From: an uncultured Eubacteriales bacterium
GTDB taxonomy: Bacteria > Bacillota > Clostridia > Oscillospirales > Oscillospiraceae
Reading direction: 5' to 3'
DNA length: 17,761 nucleotides
Assembly: GCA_900548795.1 (NCBI GenBank)
Contig: URLT01000033.1
Coordinates: 1-17,761, forward strand
This document shows, piece after piece, positions 1-5,991 of the stretch (positions are counted from its first letter, which is position 1; every line of letters starts with the position of its first letter). The notes under the pieces are model-generated. The model was not told the DNA's origin, did no database searches, and was given only the letters and a program-made list of their open reading frames with translations. The position numbers were made by a program, and so were the translations under genes.

Positions 1-2
1 GA

Positions 3-113
3 GGTTTGGAAATCGCAGGAATACTTTGTGTATTTCAAGATTTTCAAACCGATCAGTTGGGGCAAAAGACCCGCTGAGCGCCGCAGCCGATTTATTCAGA
101 GGTTCCTTAGATT
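3..113. repeat. Edge-truncated palindromic repeat element
   Basis: Positions 3-24 and 30-50 form an imperfect inverted repeat (ggtttggaaatc... pairing with ...gattttcaaacc) around a 5-base loop. The outer flank at 88-113, read on the minus strand, gives a 26-27 base block ending CTCTGAATAAATCG. That block closely matches 1573-1599 on the plus strand. The left half of the element would lie beyond the window edge. It is probably a small non-autonomous repeat, but no transposase is present here and the family is not identified. Confidence 0.4.
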
Positions 114-120
114 CAGTAAT

Positions 121-149
121 AGTATACCGCACGCGGCGCAGGGTGTCAA
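121..149 (-). promoter_or_regulatory. Strong sigma-A-type promoter pointing out of the window
   Basis: On the minus strand there is a perfect TTGACA (-35, 144-149), a 17-base spacer and TATACT (-10, 121-126). Transcription would start near 114 and run leftwards off the window. The -35 hexamer contains the TGA stop codon of the small gene at 146-319, so the promoter lies just past that gene. The gene it drives is not visible. Confidence 0.6.
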
Positions 150-319
150 GCCCCGCGCTCGTGCTGTGTGCCGAAATAGAACGAAATGACGACGGAGAAC
201 GTCGTCAGGAACTGCCCGGCGTCCACCATGCCGCGCAAGGCCAGCACGCAGAAGATCGCCGTGAGCGAAAGCGTCACGAGCGACTTGACGCACAGCAGCC
301 GTTGGCATCGCTCCTTCAT
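146..319 (-). CDS. Small two-helix membrane protein, hypothetical
   Basis: A 57-residue protein with two hydrophobic stretches (about residues 11-29 and 36-50) separated by a short polar turn, and a basic N-terminus. It resembles short membrane proteins of similar layout that are common in Clostridia genomes and have no assigned function. The start is placed at the ATG at 319 because a GGGGGA ribosome site precedes it at good spacing. A further in-frame ATG at 337 has no such site. It lies downstream of the terminator of the zinc-ribbon gene, so it is probably transcribed separately; a TAGAAT box lies just upstream without a convincing -35. A phage-holin-like origin is possible but there are no phage neighbours. 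Confidence 0.6.
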   Translation of the reverse strand: MKERCQRLLCVKSLVTLSLTAIFCVLALRGMVDAGQFLTTFSVVISFYFGTQHERGA

Positions 320-375
320 TTTTATCCCCCGTTGCATTCTATGCCGGCGCGGCTCGCTTGCGCCCCCACCGGCAG

Positions 376-408
376 AAAAACCCCTGAGCGCAGACGCGCT
401 CAGGGGTT
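376..408 (-). terminator. Rho-independent terminator after the efp/zinc-ribbon genes
   Basis: A perfect 12-bp stem (379-390 with 397-408, GC-rich) closes a 6-base loop. Read on the minus strand it is followed directly by five T residues (376-380). It sits 12 bases past the stop codon of the gene at 421-876 and therefore ends the efp transcript. Confidence 0.9.
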
Positions 409-420
409 GAACGGATGCGG

Positions 421-876
421 TCAGTCCTCGTCTTCCTCGTCGTCTTCCTCGTCGAATTCAAATTCGAGCGGCTCGCCGCACTTCGGGCAGTTGTACGGCT
501 CGTTGAGCAGCTCTTCCTCGGTGAGCTGCATTTCATTGCCGCACTTCGGGCAGGTCACGTCGTACATGACATCTTCGTCATAATCGAAATCCTCGCCGTC
601 GTCATCGGCAAAGTCGTATACGTCGTCGTCTTCGTCCTCGTCATCCTCGTCCTCGTCGTCCATCAGGAATTCCTCAATGGCGTCGAGATCGTCCTCGATC
701 TCGTCGAGCTCGTCGGAAACGGCGATCGCGTTTTCCTCGAGATCGGAAATCGCAGAGGTCATGCCCTGAAGCAGGTCGACGATCGCAGAGATCATCTGAC
801 CCTCAGGCTTTTCGGTGTCGAGCTTCAGCCCGTCCATCAGACCCTTGAGGTATGCGGATTTTTCAGAGAGAGTCAT
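421..876 (-). CDS. Acidic zinc-ribbon protein (CD1247 N-terminal domain-like)
   Basis: A 151-residue protein of unknown function. Residues 1-60 (starting MTLSEKSAYLKG) look helical and match the domain that follows efp in many Clostridia. Residues about 70-100 are an extremely Asp/Glu-rich linker. The C-terminal part carries two CPKCG knuckles about 20 residues apart, the layout of a zinc ribbon, and ends in another acidic tail. The ATG at 876 is chosen because an AGGAG site precedes it; the reading frame stays open further upstream but that part overlaps efp in low-quality sequence. It lies 25 bases after efp and shares its terminator, so it is co-transcribed. Relatives are sometimes labelled AraC regulators, but no helix-turn-helix is visible here. 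Confidence 0.8.
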   Translation of the reverse strand: MTLSEKSAYLKGLMDGLKLDTEKPEGQMISAIVDLLQGMTSAISDLEENAIAVSDELDEIEDDLDAIEEFLMDDEDEDDEDEDDDVYDFADDDGEDFDYDEDVMYDVTCPKCGNEMQLTEEELLNEPYNCPKCGEPLEFEFDEEDDEEDED

Positions 877-901
877 GTCGTTCTCCTTTCTTGTCGGAAA
901 A

Positions 902-1465
902 TCAGTTCTTGGAGCGGCCGAGATATTCGCCGGTGCGGGTGTCGATGTTGATGCGGTCGCCTTCGTTGATGAAGAGCGGAACCTTGACTTCAGCGCCGGT
1001 CTCAAGCGTTGCGGGCTTGAGCGTGTTGGTGGCGGTGTTTCCGGCCAGACCCGGCTCGGTCTTGGTGACCTCGAGGTCGACAAAGTTCGGCGCCTCGACG
1101 CTGAAGACGCTGCCCTTATAGGACAGAACGGTGCACTGGTCGTTTTCCTTCACGAAGCGGAAGCTGCTGTCGAGAATGTCGGCATTGACCGGGGTCATTT
1201 CGTAGGTTTCGTTGTCCATGAAGTAATACAGGTCGCCGTCTTTATAAGAATAGTCCATCTTCTTGCGCTCAATGTACGCAGTCGGATACTTGTCGTTGGG
1301 GTTAAAGGTCGTCTCGGTCACGCCGCCGGTGATGACGTTGCGCATCTTCACGCGGACGAACGCAGCGCCCTTGCCGGGCTTCACGTGCTGGAACTCGATG
1401 ATCTGCATGACCTTGCCGTCCATGTCGAAGGTGACGCCGTTTCTAAAATCGCTGACAGAAATCAT
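902..1465 (-). CDS. efp: Translation elongation factor P
   Basis: A 187-residue protein of normal family length. EF-P enters stalled ribosomes beside the P-site tRNA and helps form peptide bonds at proline runs. Three beta-barrel domains are recognisable. The domain I loop reads HVKPGKGAAF with Lys32 at the tip, the residue modified in other bacteria. Domain III ends in the conserved GDRINIDTRTGEYLGR pattern. AGGAGG precedes the ATG at good spacing. It has its own promoter (1530-1558) and is followed by the zinc-ribbon gene. The Lys32 modification enzyme cannot be told from this window. Confidence 0.97.
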   Translation of the reverse strand: MISVSDFRNGVTFDMDGKVMQIIEFQHVKPGKGAAFVRVKMRNVITGGVTETTFNPNDKYPTAYIERKKMDYSYKDGDLYYFMDNETYEMTPVNADILDSSFRFVKENDQCTVLSYKGSVFSVEAPNFVDLEVTKTEPGLAGNTATNTLKPATLETGAEVKVPLFINEGDRINIDTRTGEYLGRSKN

Positions 1466-1529
1466 AGTTTTCCTCCTATTTTTCTCTCGAAAGAGAGTGC
1501 AATACGTATTTACTCAGAGATACAAGCTT

Positions 1530-1558
1530 ATTTTAACCGATAAGACCGCAAATTGCAA
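1530..1558 (-). promoter_or_regulatory. efp promoter
   Basis: On the minus strand, TTGCAA (-35, 1553-1558), a 17-base spacer and TAAAAT (-10, 1530-1535). The predicted start is near 1523, giving a leader of about 58 bases before the efp ATG. A short weak hairpin (tctctcgaaagaga) lies in that leader, just upstream of the ribosome site. Confidence 0.65.
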
Positions 1559-1572
1559 GTGCCTGACAGAAA

Positions 1573-1745
1573 AATCTTAGGGAATCTCTGAATAAATCGT
1601 CATCGGCTGAGCAGCGAAGCTTTTTGTTGATCCGAGCCGGTTCAAAAGCGGGAAAGTCATCCGGGATCTCTCCGTTTTTGAAGCCTGTCCGGAAAAAGAT
1701 CGCTCGCTGTCAGCGTTCGTCTGCTGGCTCAGGGTCTCCTTAAAG
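1573..1745. repeat. Imperfect-palindrome (MITE-like) repeat between pepP and efp
   Basis: Nearly the whole pepP-efp gap is one long imperfect inverted repeat centred near 1655. The left arm runs AGGGAATCTCTGAATAAATC, then CTGAGCAGCGAAGCTTTTTG, then CCGGTTCAAAAGCGGG. Read on the other strand, the right arm gives AGGAGACCCTGAG, then CTGACAGCGAGCGATCTTTTTC, then CAGGCTTCAAAAACGG in the same order. The outer block recurs at 88-113 in inverted orientation. The right end overlaps the pepP stop codon. No coding capacity is seen. It is best described as a degenerate foldback or MITE-like element; alternatively it could act as an RNA stem. Confidence 0.5.
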
Positions 1746-2804
1746 AATCATCAATTCCTTCGGGCTCTTCGTCAGGATCCGGCAGCCGTTCTCCTCGAAA
1801 ACGGCAACGTCCTCGATGCGCACACCGAATTCGCCGGGGAGATAGATCCCGGGCTCCGCCGAGACGACCGCATGCAGCGGGATCGGCTCCTCGTTGCGCA
1901 TACTGCAGTTCGGCGCCTCGTGGATCTCCAGACCAAGGCTGTGGCCATAGCTGTGCGTGAAATACGCGCCGTAGCCGGCCTCGGCGATCACGTCACGCGC
2001 GGCGGCATCAACGGCCTTGCCGGCAACGCCGGCCTTCGAGACGGCCAGCCCGGCAAGCTGCGCCTTCAGAACTGTCTGATAAACGTCGCGCATTTGTTCC
2101 GTTGCAAAGCCAAGCGCAACGGTGCGCGTCATGTCGGAGCAATAGCCGCGGTAGAGCACGCCGAAGTCCATGGTGATAAAATCGCCCTTTTGCAGCCGAC
2201 GCTCACCGGGGACGCCGTGGGGCATACTGGTGTTTGGCCCGGCGACGACGATGGGGTCAAAGGAAAGCCCCTCTGCGCCGTTTTTATACAGGCAATAGAT
2301 CAGCTCGGCGCAAAGCTCCTTTTCGGTCATGCCCTCGCGGATGCGCGTGCAGACCTCGGTGAAGGCGCGGTCGGTGATGTCCTGCGCGCGCTGCATCCGG
2401 TCAAGCTCCCAAGCCTCCTTGCTGTGGCGGAAGACATTGATCTTCTTTTGAACGGGGACAAATTCCACGTCGAACTGCTCCGCAAAGCCGTTCAGCTCGC
2501 CGACGGTGAGGTAGTCCTCCTCAAAGCCGAGCGTGCGCAGCTTCAGTTCAGCCAGCACGTCGCTGACGGCCTTGGTCAGACTGTATGCAGCGCCAAACTC
2601 CACGACGCGGAAGCCGCGGATATTTTTCTGCGCCGACTCGATATAGCGCCCGTCGGTGAAATAGTACGCACCGTTTTTTGCCACAATGGCGTAGCCCTCG
2701 GCGATGTCGAATTCGGCGGCATACATGCGGCTGTAGCGCGAGGTCAGGAACAGCCCCTGATCGTCATGCTCGAGTACGGAACGGTATTTTTCAAGATTTG
2801 TCAT
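1740..2804 (-). CDS. pepP: M24-family aminopeptidase P (Xaa-Pro aminopeptidase)
   Basis: A 354-residue cytoplasmic metallopeptidase that removes N-terminal residues preceding proline. It has the small creatinase-like N-terminal domain (about 1-125) and the pita-bread catalytic domain (about 130-354). The five dinuclear-metal ligands are all visible: Asp213 (TMDFG), Asp224 (CSDMTR), His288 (SYGHSLG), Glu317 (SAEPGIY) and Glu331 (VRIEDV). The substrate histidines His196 and His295 are also present. AGGAGG lies 7 bases before the ATG. The start overlaps the 3' end of yqeG by 14 bases, indicating co-transcription and translational coupling. Its position just before efp is the common Firmicutes order (YqhT-like). 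Confidence 0.93.
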   Translation of the reverse strand: MTNLEKYRSVLEHDDQGLFLTSRYSRMYAAEFDIAEGYAIVAKNGAYYFTDGRYIESAQKNIRGFRVVEFGAAYSLTKAVSDVLAELKLRTLGFEEDYLTVGELNGFAEQFDVEFVPVQKKINVFRHSKEAWELDRMQRAQDITDRAFTEVCTRIREGMTEKELCAELIYCLYKNGAEGLSFDPIVVAGPNTSMPHGVPGERRLQKGDFITMDFGVLYRGYCSDMTRTVALGFATEQMRDVYQTVLKAQLAGLAVSKAGVAGKAVDAAARDVIAEAGYGAYFTHSYGHSLGLEIHEAPNCSMRNEEPIPLHAVVSAEPGIYLPGEFGVRIEDVAVFEENGCRILTKSPKELMIL

Positions 2805-3303
2805 GGTGGATCCTCCTGTTCTTTATAAAGGCGAGCGGCGGCAGCTCCAAAAGATGCCGCAGCTTCAGCCAGATCGTATGATTATGGATCGACCGAACCT
2901 GGATCGACAGCACCCCGGCGAGATTCGCGCCGAGCACGTCGGTATAGGTCTGGTCGCCGACCAGCGCGGTCTGCTCGCGTTGCGCGCGGAACCGCGTCAT
3001 CGCCTCGCGAATGCCGCGCCGAAACGGTTTTTTGGCGCGCATAACGCACGGAATGCCGTATCGCTCGGAGAAAACAGGCACGCGGTGCGCTTTTTTGCTG
3101 TTCGAGACGATGCACAGGCGCACGCCGCCCGCCTGCATCCGCTCCAGCCACGCCAGAAGCTCCGGCGTCGGCTGCTCGGTCGTATAGGGGAGCATGGTGT
3201 TGTCAAAATCCATCAGCAGCAGATCGACGCCCCGCCGGGTCAGATCCTCCGGCGTGAGGTCGGTCAGCCGCTCGCAGAAAAGCTTCGGTAAGAGTGAAAG
3301 CAT
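2791..3303 (-). CDS. yqeG: YqeG-family HAD-IIIA phosphatase
   Basis: A 170-residue HAD-superfamily phosphatase of the YqeG type. The motifs are in order: DFDNT (Asp32/Asp34), SNS (67-69), KKP (Lys92) and GDQTYTDVLGAN (Asp117/Asp122). Related proteins are predicted phosphatases; PGP phosphatase activity is known for some eukaryotic relatives. The ATG at 3303 is preferred because it gives the MLxxL N-terminus typical of the family. A second ATG at 3318 would add five residues. Neither has a good ribosome site, and the leader from the promoter at 3338-3366 is short. It overlaps pepP by 14 bases. Confidence 0.9.
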   Translation of the reverse strand: MLSLLPKLFCERLTDLTPEDLTRRGVDLLLMDFDNTMLPYTTEQPTPELLAWLERMQAGGVRLCIVSNSKKAHRVPVFSERYGIPCVMRAKKPFRRGIREAMTRFRAQREQTALVGDQTYTDVLGANLAGVLSIQVRSIHNHTIWLKLRHLLELPPLAFIKNRRIHHDKS

Positions 3304-3337
3304 AGCACGTTCTACCATCTCATAAAATGATAGGGAT

Positions 3338-3366
3338 ATTATACCACCGAAACGGAGGTTTGTCTA
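3338..3366 (-). promoter_or_regulatory. yqeG-pepP promoter
   Basis: On the minus strand, TAGACA (-35, 3361-3366), a 17-base spacer and a perfect TATAAT (-10, 3338-3343). The predicted start is near 3331. The -35 element abuts the TTG start codon of the divergent gene at 3367, so the two genes share regulatory DNA. Confidence 0.75.
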
Positions 3367-3990
3367 TTGTCAATCCCTTTCTATTTTGTCGACCCGGAAA
3401 AATTACCGCCCCCGGGCGGGACGGCAGCGCAGCTCGGCTACGGATTTGAGGCCGACGGAGCGCTGCGCCTGCCGCAGACGCCCCGCGCAGAGGCGCTCTG
3501 CGTTTTTGACGACCGGCATCTTCCGGAGCGGCCGACTCCGCTCGACGGGCTTCGACCGTTTTTAACGCACGGCGTGCTGCTGGATTTTGAGCGTACGCCC
3601 ACGGAGCAGGCCGAGCGGACGGCCGCCGCGCTTCGGAGGCTCTGCCCGCCGGACGCGCCCTTCTTTGCCCCGCAGCGGCTGAGCAAGGGGCTAGCGGGCG
3701 CGATCCCCGTCGTCTGTACGGAACGGATGTGCAACTGCTGGGAGGAGCTCTGCGCGCGGCTCGGGGCACGGCTCGGGCGGCCGTGGGCATTGGAGCTGAT
3801 CCCGGCGGAGCGAACGTGCGCGCTCCCCTGCCGCGGCAAGCGGCACATCTCTCCGGCGCTCTGCGTGCTTGAAGACGGACGGTATTTCGACACGCGAGCG
3901 ACCCTGCGGCAAAAAGCAGAAGCCGCAGAACGAAGCGGCTGCAAGGCCGTGTTTGTTCTGCGGCAGGACTTCGCGCGGCTGAAGCCGTAA
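3367..3990 (+). CDS. Hypothetical protein with TTG start
   Basis: A 207-residue protein I do not recognise. GGAGG at 3354-3358 lies 8 bases before a TTG codon, which fixes the start; there is no ATG or GTG nearby. The sequence is rich in Ala, Arg, Leu and Cys. It has no signal peptide or membrane segment and reads like an alternating alpha/beta protein; short hydrophobic strands such as GVLLDFE (about 58-64) and AVFVLRQD near the end suggest a barrel-like fold. Cysteines cluster at CTERMCNCWEELC. It is divergent from yqeG and convergent with xerD, with only 5 bases between the stop codons and no visible terminator. Confidence 0.7.
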   Translation: MSIPFYFVDPEKLPPPGGTAAQLGYGFEADGALRLPQTPRAEALCVFDDRHLPERPTPLDGLRPFLTHGVLLDFERTPTEQAERTAAALRRLCPPDAPFFAPQRLSKGLAGAIPVVCTERMCNCWEELCARLGARLGRPWALELIPAERTCALPCRGKRHISPALCVLEDGRYFDTRATLRQKAEAAERSGCKAVFVLRQDFARLKP

Positions 3991-3995
3991 GGGCG

Positions 3996-4883
3996 TCACG
4001 CACGGGGGTGAAATTTATTGTAAACGGTTTTGAGATTCTGCTTGACGACCTGCGTATAGATCTGCGTTGAGGAGACGTCGCTGTGGCCGAGCATTTCCTG
4101 AAGGGAGTGAATGTCGGCGCCGTTTTCGAGAAGATGCGCGGCAAAGCTGTGGCGCAGGGTATGCGGCGTGATGTCCTTGCTGATCTGCGCCGTTTCCTGA
4201 TAGTGCTTGATGATCTTCCAGAAGCCTTGGCGCGTCATGCGGGTGCCGTTCATGTTGACGAAAAGGCTCGTCTCGTCGGAATCGGCGACCATTTTCGGAC
4301 GAATGTCGGTCAGATAGGCCGTCAGCGCGTTCACGGCGGCAGGATAGAGCGGGATGATGCGGAATTTTCCGTTTGCGCCGCTGCACTTGACAAAGGCACC
4401 CGCAAGGCTGACGTCCGAGACGTTCAGCGCGATCATCTCGCTGACGCGCATTCCGGTGGCATAGAGCATCTCGAGCATGGATTTGTCACGATAGCCCTTG
4501 CAATCGACACATTTCGGCTGCTCGAGCAGCAGCTCGACCTCTCGGCCGGTCAGAATCTGGGGCAGCTTTTTTTCGGATTTCTGCTGCGGGATCGAGCGAA
4601 CCGGATTTTCGGATGTCAGCCCCTCGGAGATGCAGTAGCGGTAAAAGCTCTTGAGCGAGGCAACGCAGCGGGCGACCGTCGCCGGGGACTTGCCCTCCTG
4701 CGTGAGGTGCTGCGTATAGCGGCAGATGCATGCGCGGTCGGCGCGCTCCATCGCCGTCTGCTCGTGCGCGGAAAGATAATCGGAAAACTGGCGCACATCG
4801 CGAAGGTAGGACGAAACGGTGTTCGCAGAGGAATGCTTGATATTCAAAAGAAAGCTCTCGTAAGCGGAAACGAGATCGGCCAT
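3996..4883 (-). CDS. xerD: Tyrosine recombinase XerD-type
   Basis: A 295-residue tyrosine recombinase, the usual XerC/XerD length. It has a SAM-like N-terminal core-binding domain (about 1-95) and a C-terminal catalytic domain. The catalytic set is complete: Arg146 (GMRVSE), Lys173 (NGKFRI), His241 and Arg244 (HTLRHSF), His267 (LGHSD) and the nucleophile Tyr276 (TQIYTQ). Such enzymes resolve chromosome dimers at dif. The ATG at 4883 is chosen for the family-typical MADLVSAYESFL start, though its ribosome site (AAAGGG, 12 bases away) is weak. A longer TTG start at 4925 has poor spacing. There are no integrase-style partners, attachment sites or cargo, so a housekeeping role is likelier than a mobile one. 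Confidence 0.9.
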   Translation of the reverse strand: MADLVSAYESFLLNIKHSSANTVSSYLRDVRQFSDYLSAHEQTAMERADRACICRYTQHLTQEGKSPATVARCVASLKSFYRYCISEGLTSENPVRSIPQQKSEKKLPQILTGREVELLLEQPKCVDCKGYRDKSMLEMLYATGMRVSEMIALNVSDVSLAGAFVKCSGANGKFRIIPLYPAAVNALTAYLTDIRPKMVADSDETSLFVNMNGTRMTRQGFWKIIKHYQETAQISKDITPHTLRHSFAAHLLENGADIHSLQEMLGHSDVSSTQIYTQVVKQNLKTVYNKFHPRA

Positions 4884-5042
4884 ACCTGCGTCACACCCTT
4901 TCGTTAAAAATTTGAAAGCCCGCAAAGCTCCGCGCAGCCGTGCAAAACGGAGGCTTACCAGATATTGTGTATACCGAGCGGCGAAGGCACAAATTATGGT
5001 AAAACGCGGATTTTTACGAACTTTTATTTCAATGTACTACCT

Positions 5043-5071
5043 ACTATAGCGCAAAAATCACTGATTTTCAA
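5043..5071 (-). promoter_or_regulatory. xerD promoter
   Basis: On the minus strand, TTGAAA (-35, 5066-5071), a 17-base spacer and TATAGT (-10, 5043-5048). The predicted start near 5036 leaves about 150 bases of untranslated leader before the xerD ATG. Confidence 0.65.
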
Positions 5072-5113
5072 CACTTTTTTGGCCGCTTGATAAAATTTGT
5101 ATATTATGCACAG

Positions 5114-5214
5114 ATTTTATGTAAACAGCATTATGTTAACCTCGCAACCAAACCAGAGACGATTCGAGCAGCAATCGCACGCCGCCACTGTATCTCGTGG
5201 CGGCGTGCGATTTT
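5114..5214 (+). ncRNA. Candidate small RNA of about 100 bases
   Basis: A plus-strand promoter-like pair, TTGGCC (5079-5084), 17 bases and TATTAT (5102-5107), is followed about 100 bases later by a 16-bp GC-rich hairpin (5173-5212) running into TTTT. There is no open reading frame of note between them. This is the layout of a short independent transcript. No known RNA family is recognised, and the -35 is only a partial match. Confidence 0.25.
5173..5214. terminator. Strong stem-loop, probable terminator
   Basis: A perfect 16-bp stem (5173-5188 with 5197-5212) has an 8-base loop. On the plus strand it runs into TTTT. On the minus strand, after the gene ending at 5276, it is followed only by TT, so it would be a weaker terminator there. 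It is the only hairpin of note downstream of the TIGR04086-like gene. Confidence 0.6.
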
Positions 5215-5275
5215 GAGCACCATATTTTGCGGCTGAGGCATTTTGCAGGAATTCCTGCAATTATCCAAAAGCGAT

Positions 5276-5668
5276 TCAGGCGTAATTTTTTCTCCGCACG
5301 GAGCTGAGCAAACTGCCCAAAAGCCCCCCGCCGAGCACCGCTCCGAGTATTGCCGGCACGCCCGAATACGGCATTCCAAAAAAGAATTGGTTGCCGACCA
5401 GAAGCAGCAGCGCATAGCCGCAGGCCGTCGCCATGCCCCAGAGCAGTTTTCTCTGCGGCACACGAACGCCGCAGTAAAGGCTCAACAAAAAACCGGTCAT
5501 TCCGGCGATGGCGGCTGCGCACAGCGCCGACCGCTCCTCCGGCACTAGCCCCGCGTGGATCAGCTTTGCCACCGCCATGCACAGAAGCAGCGACAGAACC
5601 GGCGCGGCTGCCAGAAGCTGCACGGCCGTTGGGCGCGCGGTTGATTTTCCGCGTTTGCTTTTTTTCAT
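5276..5668 (-). CDS. TIGR04086-like four-helix membrane protein
   Basis: A 130-residue integral membrane protein with a lysine/arginine-rich N-terminus and four hydrophobic segments (about 14-36, 46-68, 74-97 and 101-124). The last is glycine-rich (GAVLGGGLLGSLL). Length, helix count and the basic ends match the TIGR04086 membrane family of Clostridia and Bacilli, whose role is unknown. The ATG at 5668 is preferred because AGGGGAGGGG lies upstream at usable spacing. The frame is open up to an ATG at 5776, but that extension is not hydrophobic and lacks a ribosome site. No clear promoter was found for it. Confidence 0.65.
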   Translation of the reverse strand: MKKSKRGKSTARPTAVQLLAAAPVLSLLLCMAVAKLIHAGLVPEERSALCAAAIAGMTGFLLSLYCGVRVPQRKLLWGMATACGYALLLLVGNQFFFGMPYSGVPAILGAVLGGGLLGSLLSSVRRKNYA

Positions 5669-5991
5669 AAAACTCGTCCCCTCCCCTATCCACTCTATGC
5701 CGCTTATCGTGCTTCCATGCGCCCGGATTCTTCTCTTTTTCCCCGCGCTGCAGGCGGCCGCATTTTCTTCACTCATTTAACGCGAAATGCTTCTTTACAT
5801 ACCATTATGTTTCATAATATGTTTTCGCTATACAAAGCCTCGGTGGATTGCCAAAATTTTCGACATATTAGTTGGTAACTTTGTCATCGTAAAATCTGCA
5901 CCGCAGTCTGGACAAACCTGTCAGAAATTGGTATACTTTATTATAGAAGATCTTGGGCCATATCGACCCGGCAAAAAAGGACGTGAGGCAT
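5669..5991. promoter_or_regulatory. Control region upstream of the biosynthetic operon
   Basis: 323 bases without a supported gene, AT-rich compared with the operon. It carries a perfect 6-bp inverted repeat ATTATG-ttt-CATAAT (5804-5818), a small AGTT-ggt-AACT palindrome (5870-5880) and the operon promoter (5909-5937). The palindromes could be regulator sites, but I cannot assign a regulator. No regulator gene is next to the operon in this window. Confidence 0.45.
5909..5937 (+). promoter_or_regulatory. Promoter of the biosynthetic operon
   Basis: TGGACA (-35, 5909-5914), a 17-base spacer and TATACT (-10, 5932-5937), each five of six to consensus. The predicted start is near 5944, about 48 bases before the first start codon at 5992. 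It also rules out the upstream ATG at 5953, which would leave almost no leader. No other convincing promoter or terminator is seen downstream within the operon. Confidence 0.75.

Larger units (their letters stand above)
4884..5275. other. AT-rich intergenic region upstream of xerD
   Basis: 392 bases without a supported gene. It holds the xerD promoter and about 150 bases of leader, and an inverted repeat in that leader (4955-4969 with 4988-5002, 12 of 15 positions paired). It also holds two TTATGTWAAC sequences (5117-5126 and 5131-5140) resembling the XerD arm of dif, a plus-strand promoter-like pair (5079-5107), and a perfect 16-bp stem-loop (5173-5212). The AT-richness stands out against the GC-rich neighbours. 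Confidence 0.6.

Noticed and set aside
600..690. Trinucleotide-like repeat rich in GTC/GTCCTC
   Set aside because: It is the Asp/Glu-rich linker codons of the zinc-ribbon gene, not a microsatellite or CRISPR.
3320..4144. 274-codon minus-strand frame opposite the hypothetical gene at 3367
   Set aside because: It overlaps the end of xerD and reads as Ala/Arg/Pro/Ser low complexity. The plus-strand frame has a good ribosome site and a more protein-like composition, though support there is also moderate.
3996..4883. xerD as an integrase of a mobile element
   Set aside because: No attachment-site repeats, excisionase, relaxase or phage genes nearby; size and sequence fit housekeeping XerD.
4083..4907. 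274-codon plus-strand frame opposite xerD
   Set aside because: The minus strand has all catalytic residues of a tyrosine recombinase; this frame is its shadow.
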